Source: Diphasiastrum complanatum
Taxonomy: Eukaryota; Streptophyta; Lycopodiopsida; Lycopodiales; Lycopodiaceae
Assembly: GCA_029204225.1 (NCBI GenBank)
Contig: CM055106.1
Span: 45,331,313-45,395,312, forward strand
DNA length: 64,000 nt
Reading direction: 5' to 3'
Shown here one piece after another: positions 57,008 through 64,000 of the stretch (positions within the stretch are counted from its first letter, which is position 1; every line of letters begins with the position of its first letter). The notes beneath the pieces were generated by a model. The model made no database searches and had not been told where the DNA came from. It worked only from the letters and a program-made list of their open reading frames with translations. A program made the position numbers and the translations under genes.

Positions 57008-57765
57008 TATTTTGAGATTTCTAAAAAACATCCTAGAATTGAGATAAACAATCAGGATATGAAAATAGTTTATCCAAGCCTACTTTCGAACTAGTCCGCA
57101 ATACTTGCCAAATTTTACACCATTCTAGAAGTAACATAATTGCATGAGAAAGAAAAGTCTTATAATCATAATGTAAGCAAGTCGTATGGTTATAAAACCA
57201 AGTAATTGAAATTTGTCAATGAGCTTAATTTTTCCAATACTTGTTATAATGCCTCATGTATAAGGGACAAGACAATAAAAAGATAAAGTGCATACCGGTG
57301 TAGGATAGAAATGTCAAGTGTAACTTTGACACATTGAAAAACCAATATTGATGGCGAAATGTTACTAGGCAAATCTAGCCAAGTTTGGTTGGATATTCGA
57401 GGGGAATCCTCTCCAACACAAGAGTGGTGTGTGTGTGTTTGTACCTAACAAATCTAAACAAAACTGAACATAATTGCCACAATACAACACGTACGAATCT
57501 TAAAGTCAATCAAATTTGAATAGTGTCATCATAGTCAAAAGACAACCATATTTGCTCAATGATGATGTCATCAAATATGTCTAAGATTTCTCAATAACAT
57601 CCTAGAACCGAGATAAACACTACGTATATAATAATTGTTTTTTCCAACCAAATTTTGAACTAGTTCACAATACTAGCCAAAGTTTACACCAGTCTAGCAG
57701 TGACATAATTGCCTAAGAAGCATTTCTCAAGTCTTACAGCCATAATGTAGGAGGCTGTATGGTTC
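57008..57765. repeat. Diverged direct duplication, about 190-bp units
   Basis: 57015-57190 and 57575-57765 share the order TTTCT..AA.AACATCCTAGAA, GAGATAAACA, GAACTAGT.C.CAATACT, GCCAAA.TTTACACCA.TCTA, GACATAATTGC and CATAATGTA. Identity is roughly 75-80 percent by eye, with about 565 bp between starts. Confidence 0.6.
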
Positions 57766-58039
57766 TTGTCAAATTGACTAATGAAGATAAAATCTGAACC
57801 TCTAAGTACTTCTATGCCCAAAATAAAGTGAAGTTGACCAAGATCTACCATTTTAAATTCTTTTCTTGATTATCAAACAAATTGATCTTTAATCTTCATT
57901 CACTCTATTATCCATTTTTGTAGCTTTGCTCGTGTTTCTACACCATTTTCAGAAATACTCGAGAATCGCTCACAAGTGGCTCCGACATATCAGACATCAT
58001 CCGACATATCGACGTCCCCAATGAAAGTTGAAGACTTCG

Positions 58040-58767
58040 GCCATGTCGAATGAAAGACAGTTATTGTTCCACTTGAATTGAAGCTAAAGGCTTGCCCTAA
58101 CCATTTAGCAAGTAAATTTTTGGGAATTCCTAACTAGATGGATGCCAGCTCATTATGGCCAACTGGCTATTATGATCTGCAACCTAATTAGTTGTCCTAC
58201 TAGACGTTCTTAGTATAAATAGTTGATCATTCTTCTATTATTTTCAAGCTATTGAAAAGAAACTCTCTCAAGCTTTCAAGCTTGAACACTCTTAATCATT
58301 CTAGCTCAGTTCTTAGAATTCATTTTAGAGTTTTGCTATTAGCACTTACTGCTTATCAACGGAAGTGTAATCAGACAGAGTTTTCAGCTACCTAGAGATA
58401 GCTTAGAGTACACGGTTCTATCCGCAATTGTCTTGTGCTCATCATCATCTGTTTTATGCTAAATCAATCTATCCTTTATTGCATTCAGTATTATGTCAAA
58501 ATGTATGCATCTTTGTGATTGTTTGTAACTGATAATCTCTTATTGTTCTGTCTGATAATTCAATACTTCATTGTTTGGCTATGAAACCACTGTAGTGCTA
58601 CCAATTTCAAAGTTGGTCACTATAAGATTGAACGAGACTTCTGTCATTATGTTTTGTCAATATTGATAGGCGTAGTCATGCATTAGGAAAGCAAGCTTTA
58701 TTCTGTTGTGCTCGATAAGTCGCCACAGTCTTCGACTTGTCGTTATTGCATACACCTCTTTCCAAAA
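58040..58767 (+). mobile_element. Probable 5' LTR region of the 58.8-62.6 kb Copia element
   Basis: The sequence before the primer-binding site contains TAGTATAAATAGTTG (TATA) at about 58210-58224 and a leader-like stretch, as in an LTR. The start cannot be fixed because the 3' LTR is missing from the window. Confidence 0.5.
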
Positions 58768-58780
58768 TGGTATCAAAGCT
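58768..58780 (+). other. Primer-binding site of the third Copia element
   Basis: TGGTATCAAAGCT, one base from the tRNA-Met complement. Gag starts about 245 bp further on. Confidence 0.8.
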
Positions 58781-59013
58781 CTAATACATAGTCTTAGAGC
58801 ATACCTTCATGATATCAGAGCAATCTGTTATATTAGAGCTCTAACACTTGATATCTTTCGCTATATCAAATCGATATCATTAGATACTTTTCACAGTATC
58901 ATATTCTTCAATTTGTGGTATCAAATTTTAGTATCACATAGTTGATTTCCAATTGTAGCGCACCACGGCATCATTCTTGAAGTCATCAATTTATCGACAC
59001 ACCAAAGTTCCAG

Positions 59014-59790
59014 ATGGATTCTCAAAGCAAAGCCAGTCTTATCGTAGACAAGCTGAATGGATCCAATTACTACTTGTGAAAATTTAAGATGAAAACCTTG
59101 CTAATCGCCAACGAGTTGTGGGATGTTGTCACACGTATCTTTGTGAAGCTTGAAGACGACACAGCCGACTCAAAGTGGAAGTCGAAGGATAGTAAAGCTT
59201 CCACGCTTATTATTCTCAATATATCAGACACTCAGATTGGCCACATAGCTGAAGCTCAAACTTCGAAAGAAGTATGGGACATCCTGAGCTCACTATATGT
59301 TGTGAGGGGCGTAACATCCAAGTTACATCTTTGAAGAAAATTTTTCACTCTCAAGATGTCAAATGGTGATTCACTTTAAAATCACGAATCTCTTGCAACA
59401 GATGGTTGTTGTCGGATCAGTCATAGACGATGTAGACACCATCATAAAATTGCTTTCAAGGTTGCCCTCTACATATGAGAACTGGGTGATGATCATATCG
59501 ACACACTCAGATTTAACTCTTACTAGAGTTATCACTATGTTGCTGCAAGAAGATAATCAAAGAAGTCAAGATGCTTTGTCGACTTCATCATCTCATGCTC
59601 TATATGTCAACAAAGGCTCAAAACAATAGAAACAGAAAAGCTCTAAGCAGTCTGCATCAAATCAGAAACCGACGCAAAGTCAAGAACAATTATCAAATCC
59701 ATAGTCGAAGAACAAGATGTTCTGTAAGTATTGCAAGCGCACTAATAATAAGATCCAAGATTGCAAGGCACTCAAAATGGAGAATGCCAA
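59014..59790 (+). pseudogene. Copia gag with damaged zinc knuckle
   Basis: The start reads MDSQSKASLIVDKLNGSNYY then a TGA stop where the conserved W should be. NELWDVVTRIFVKLEDDTAD, AEAQTSKEVWDILSSLYVVR, and after a frame break TIIKLLSRLPSTYENWVMII are Gag blocks. CKYCKRTNNKIQDC is the knuckle with His changed to Asn (C-x2-C-x4-N-x4-C). It is related to the gag of the 7-kb element: both carry W-to-stop at the same place and similar knuckles (CKRANHDIKEC / CKRTNNKIQDC). Confidence 0.87.
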
Positions 59791-59869
59791 CAAGCAACCA
59801 GATCAACAGACGAATGTAGTAAGAGCATCTCCCAATCTCGACATGGATGAAGGAGCATGTATGGTCAAA

Positions 59870-60361
59870 GATCAAAAAATACTATTGGATAATTCTTGGT
59901 TTCTGGATTCTGGAGCTACTCAACATATGACCAATCATCGTGAGCATTTTCACTCCTTTACGTCTTACAATACAAAGAGATACATTCATCTTGGTGACGA
60001 TAGTACTCACACTATCGAAGGGGAAGGTATTGTGAGATTGAACTTCCAGCATGATCAATTCAAACTACTATCAAATGTTTTGTATGTACCTAAACTCTAC
60101 AAATCTGTTGTCAGTAAGTAGAATCACTGATTTAGGTCATAAGGTAGAGTTTGAGTCTAAATTATCGATACGTTCATCTTGGTGACGATAGTACTCACAC
60201 AATCAAAAGTGAAGGTATTGTGAGATTGAAATTCCAGCATGATCAATTCAAACTACTGTCAAATGTTTTGTATGTACCTAAACTCTCTACTAATCTGTTG
60301 TCAATAAGTAGAATCATTGATTTAGGTCATAAGGTAGAGTTTGAGTCTCTAAATTATCGAT
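59870..60361 (+). pseudogene. Copia protease region with a 188-bp tandem duplication
   Basis: SWFLDSGATQHMTNHREHFH holds an intact D-S-G-A protease site. YIHLGDDSTHTIEGEGIVRL and NVLYVPKLYKS follow. The stretch 59981-60168 is then repeated at 60169-60361 with about 10 substitutions and a few small indels, so the protease C-terminal half occurs twice (second copy VHLGDDSTHTIKSEGIVRLK). Only the second copy keeps the normal LSTNLLSISRI reading; the first has a frameshift at KLYKSVVSK. Confidence 0.88.
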
Positions 60362-60458
60362 AGGACAAGTAAGGTCCTTGCACTCAGCAAGAGGCATCGG
60401 CAAGAGGCATGGATACTTATATAGATTGGCACATTGTTAATTTGATACCAGTCAAGTC

Positions 60459-61225
60459 TTGAAAACCCCTGTTCTTGTCAATAAAGCATTATTATGGCAT
60501 CATCGATTAGGACACTTGAATCATACATCTATTTCATACATGTCGAAGCAATCCCTAGCACTTGATCTCGACTATCCATCCGACAAAGTCGACCTCCCTG
60601 TCTGTCATAGCTGCATCATTGGAAAGCAGACTAGGATTCCCTTTAGATCGAGTCATAGGCATGCAGCAAAAGATTTGTTAGACGTTGTTTGCAAACTCCG
60701 TCGTTACTTGATGCAAAGTATTTTATTACCTTCATTGACGAATATTCGAGAAGAACAGTTGTTTATTTCATTAAGCAGAAATCAGAGGATTTTAAAATAT
60801 TTCAACAATTCAAAGAGCATGCAAAAGTTCAAACTAGTAAAAGAATCAAAGGACTGAGGTCCAACAATGGGGGAGAATATATCTCTACCGAATTTAAGGA
60901 GTATTGCCTTAGCAATGGCATTGAGCAACAATACATTAACTCCTATTCGCCTCAGTTGAATGGTCTTGTTGAGAGAAAGAACATAACCTTAGTCAAATCG
61001 GCAAAGTGCATGCTAGCACATGCGACACTTCTGAAGTCCTTCTGGGCTGAAGATGTTTCCACTACAGCTTATATTCAGAACAGATGTCCTACTAAAGGTC
61101 TCTTAGACAAAACACCATATGAAGTTTGGACAGGCTCTAAACCTTCTTTATCGAACTTACGAGTTTTTGGATGTATCACTTATGCGCAAAGTCCGCATGA
61201 TCTCAGGAAGAAGCTCGACTTCTAG
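60459..61225 (+). pseudogene. Copia integrase, frameshifted and lacking catalytic residues
   Basis: LLWHHRLGHLNHTSISYMSK and CHSCIIGKQTRIPF form the zinc module. The block around HSDLCGP (first catalytic Asp) is deleted near 60690, where the frame also changes. KYFITFIDEYSRRTVVYFIK, then KGLRSNNGGEYISTEFKEYC has Asn in place of the second catalytic Asp; NSYSPQLNGLVERKNITLVK retains the Glu. TPYEVWTGSKPSLSNLRVFG completes the C-terminal part. Inactive. Confidence 0.9.
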
Positions 61226-62615
61226 ATTATCAAGTCTATCTTCATCAGCTACGCTACTTCAGATGAAGCTTATAAGTTGTATGATTCTATCAAATCAAAG
61301 ATATTCACTAGCTGGCATGTCATCTTTATCGAAGATTAGTTTATCGACCTCAAAGGTAAGGGCAAACCTCATATAACTGAACTATCGGACTATCTCAAAT
61401 TATTGAACTTTCTAGTTCAAAAGTCGACTATTCCTATTGAATGTCCAAGCGCATCTACTCTTGACGAATAGCTTATCAACAACGAATCCGAAGAAGATGG
61501 TGTTGCAGTCCAGCGACTACAACATGATGAAGATAATCAACTTTGACCATGTTCAAAATCAAGTACAAGGCAAATGGAAGTATCGATCAAAGAAAGGCTC
61601 GACTTGTTGCCAGAGGATTTTCTCAAGTACACAACATCGACTACATTGAGACCTTCAATCCAGTAGTTATAATTTTTATGGAGTTATCGAAGAGGACATT
61701 TACATGGTGCAACTTGAAGGTTACAATATCAAAGGTAAACACAATCATGTGTGTAAACACTTTATGTCTTGAAGCAATCTGCTCGAGCATGGTTTCAAAG
61801 GATCAATGCTTTTCTTATCAATCATGGCTACACACCAAGCTCTTCATATTTGAATGTCTACTTCAAGTCAGTGCAGCATTATTTTATTATTATTACTTTG
61901 TACGTAGACAACACGTTAATTTTCAACAACAATATCAATCTGATAAAAGAAGCTAAGACAATGCTATCTTCCAAATTCGACATGACCGAGCTGGGCGAAG
62001 CTCGTTACTATTTAGGTATTCAAATCCAAAGAGACCAAAAATAGAAGCTGATTTACGATATTTAGCAAAGATACATTGACAATGTCTTAATCAGATATAA
62101 TCTGATGAACTCCAAATTAGGTCTCTCACCAATGGAGCCAAGACTCAAGATGTCGAAGGACCAGTGTCCCCGAACAATCAAAGAGAAGGAGCAGATGTGT
62201 GAGTATCCTTATCATTCGATAATAGGATCCCTTATGTATGTGATGATCTGTACCAGACCAGACATATCTTTTGCAATTAATTCCTTAAGTCAGTTTATGA
62301 CTAATCCCGGTATTACACATTGGAAGGCTCTTATCAAAGTTTTGAGATATCTTCAAGCTACTATGGACTTTTGCATTTGTTATGGAGCCGTCGACAACAA
62401 CAAACTCAATATTATCATGGTTACTCATATGCAAGTTGGGCAGGAGATGTAGACACTCATAAATCCACTTCTGGATTTACATTCTTCCTCAACAATGGTC
62501 CTATTTCATAGAACAGTCGCAAGCAAACCTTGATAGCTCTATATTCTACTAAATTAGAGTATATTGTAGTCTCTCAAGCTACAAAGAAAGCAGTATGGTT
62601 GAGAAACTTATGGTT
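61226..62615 (+). pseudogene. Copia reverse transcriptase-RNase H, deleted and frameshifted
   Basis: IDQRKARLVARGFSQVHNID then YIETFNPVV is followed by a deletion near 61670 and EEDIYMVQLEGY. SARAWFQRINAFLINHGYTP, IIITLYVDNTLIFNNN (YVDN instead of YVDD), FDMTELGEARYYLGIQIQRD, YPYHSIIGSLMYVMICTRPD and DTHKSTSGFTFFLNNGPIS follow. RNase H stops at about 62615 (KKAVWLRNLW), after which unrelated sequence begins, so the 3' end and 3' LTR are missing. It is the same family as the fragment at 14767-16243. Confidence 0.9.
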
Positions 62616-63053
62616 GAGAAAGTGTAATGGCGAGGGTCACCTTGCATGAGATTGCATCAAAAAAACAAGCTTCAACCTCACAATGTCATTGAAGGACTCA
62701 TGTATAAGGCCAAAGATCTGTAAGTGTAAAAGTGTCTCACATGAATGGTCTCAAACATCCTATTACAGTAGCGTAAATGTAAAAAGATCTTTGCCTTGTC
62801 CTTGTGTGTGTTGAGTTGTAGTCGATCCACCGTATTCCTAGTGAGAGTTCTTCTATCCAAATCCTCGTCATCCTACGAGCCAGTCAATCCCTGTAAAAAG
62901 TTAGTTTTTTAACCAAAGAGTCTTCTTTTGCACCACTGCCTTGTCCTTTCTTACCTTTGTATCCTATAAATTTCTATCTTTTTTTCATATTCTGTTCGAA
63001 AACCACCGAACTAGGATTGTTTAGGTTGAAAGAACCAGGTCTTTTATTAGAGT
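62616..63053. other. No recognisable gene
   Basis: Sequence beyond the truncated Copia end. No motif, repeat or LTR start could be supported. Confidence 0.4.
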
Positions 63054-63995
63054 TTAGGAAGAATTTATCTTGGAGAGTAGAGAAACTTGGTCTTTTGAAG
63101 AGACATTCAATTTCCCTGATGTTTTTCGCATCACCCAGGTTGGCAAGGAGTTGGTAGAAGGTTTTACGGCCAGCTCTATAGATGCATCAATCATATGTTG
63201 GTGTATAAAGAGGAAAGTGAGGTGTGATTTGACAATGCCTCTAGCAAGCTTGTATAGCCAAAGGAAGAAAGCATTCATATGATTTTGCAAGGATGTACTA
63301 GAGAAGAATTTACACAGATTATTCATCATGAACCAGACACCATGATCGAACCAAACAATAGAAGAGTTATTCTTGCACTTATCACCACACCTACATTTGA
63401 AAAAAAATCTCTTCCAATTCCAAATTCTAGCTTGGTGCATATTCATTCTACTGAAACCGATGTCAAAGTGTCCACAAACTCAAGCCTAGGTTTTCTCAGA
63501 AGGGCAATGAGAGGGTTCAAATAAGTTCATGTGAATGATATTGTCAAAGGTGACGGGTGTCTCAAGTGAAGTATCCTAGTTCAGAGCGGCAAGTCTGCAG
63601 GTATGTACTTCTTTTTTAGTTAGATGTGCAAGTAAAATCCAGAGTTCAATGGATATGGGAGCAAGAAAGTTCACAATGGGTAAGGTCCAGAGTTTAAAAG
63701 CAGTACGAGCAGATTTGAACTCAATAGTTTGGTTGGGGACCATGGAAATTTGACAGTTTTTAGCTTGGTAAAACTCAAAGGTAGATTGGTCTCCAATCTC
63801 ACAGCTATCTTGCGAAAAGATTTCAAGTTGTGAAGCACTATCTTCATCCAACTCATCTAAGAAAACAAGAGGGTGCGGAGAGAGGGGTGTATCAGGAATG
63901 GTAGGAGTAGCCTTGGCAGACAAGGAGTCATTTTCTTTTTCAAGGCAGGCAAAGACTTTTCTTATTTCGGTTAAACGATCTATCTTCCTCCTCAT
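63054..63995 (-). other. Unrecognised - strand open frames reaching the window edge
   Basis: Two open stretches, 63576-63995 (139 codons, MRRKIDRLTEIRKVFACLEK at its start, then an acidic FLDELDEDSASQLEIF part) and 63054-63446 (130 codons, RIWNWKRFFFKCRCGDKC), are separated by about 130 bp with several stops. Both show ordinary protein-like composition, and together they could be a decayed element or gene that starts beyond 64000. A LINE ORF1-like or retroelement gag origin is possible but I recognise no domain. Confidence 0.3.
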
Positions 63996-64000
63996 GTTTA

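Overview
The window is nuclear DNA of a land plant with a large, repeat-rich genome. This rests on a plant-type arginine-rich tandem CCCH zinc-finger gene, plant-type Copia and chromovirus Gypsy elements, an L1-like LINE, a hAT fragment with a DUF659 domain, a tRNA-derived SINE and very long dinucleotide tracts. The species cannot be fixed from the sequence. The zinc-finger protein has a long divergent N-terminus and C-terminus, and most of the DNA is decayed retroelement, which would fit a fern, lycophyte or gymnosperm; that is inference only.

Only one host gene is well supported: an RR-TZF (CCCH) regulator on the + strand at about 50.25-51.8 kb, with a leader that can be read either as carrying a 34-codon upstream ORF or as a small first exon plus a 175-bp intron. 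A second, clear but isolated host-type exon lies at 1676-1868 on the - strand and encodes a SAM domain. Its partner exons were not identified; a weak candidate exon at 11651-11769 and a GC-richer stretch near 12.55-13.3 kb are listed with low confidence.

The rest is transposon strata. 0-17 kb: a CpG-rich minisatellite, a chromovirus chromodomain with PPT and LTR start (- strand), a hAT/DUF659 exon, a composite Copia remnant (LTR A, gag start, internal deletion, RT-RNase H end, LTR B), a Gypsy protease piece, a Gypsy integrase-chromodomain piece, a reversed Gypsy RT-RNase H piece and a Copia RT-RNase H piece. 18-27 kb: SINE, local tandem repeats, and an L1-like LINE (- strand) split exactly by a 3.9-kb non-coding LTR element (22118-26047) with TG...TA termini. 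29.8-36.9 kb: a full-length Copia element (- strand) with 1.5-kb LTRs. 39.7-45.1 kb: a 5-kb Copia element (- strand) with unusual AGTTAA...TTAACT LTR ends and a perfect 5-bp target duplication, inserted inside a + strand Copia RNase H fragment whose reading frame is restored when the insert is removed. 45-49.4 kb holds nothing recognisable. 52-58 kb: a second SINE copy, compound microsatellites and a diverged duplication. 58.7-62.6 kb: another Copia element (+ strand) with a 188-bp internal tandem duplication. The window ends in an unrecognised - strand open frame.

The genes do not form a pathway. The coherent story is nested insertion: two insertions can be validated at base level because the interrupted coding frame rejoins perfectly across one copy of the target duplication.
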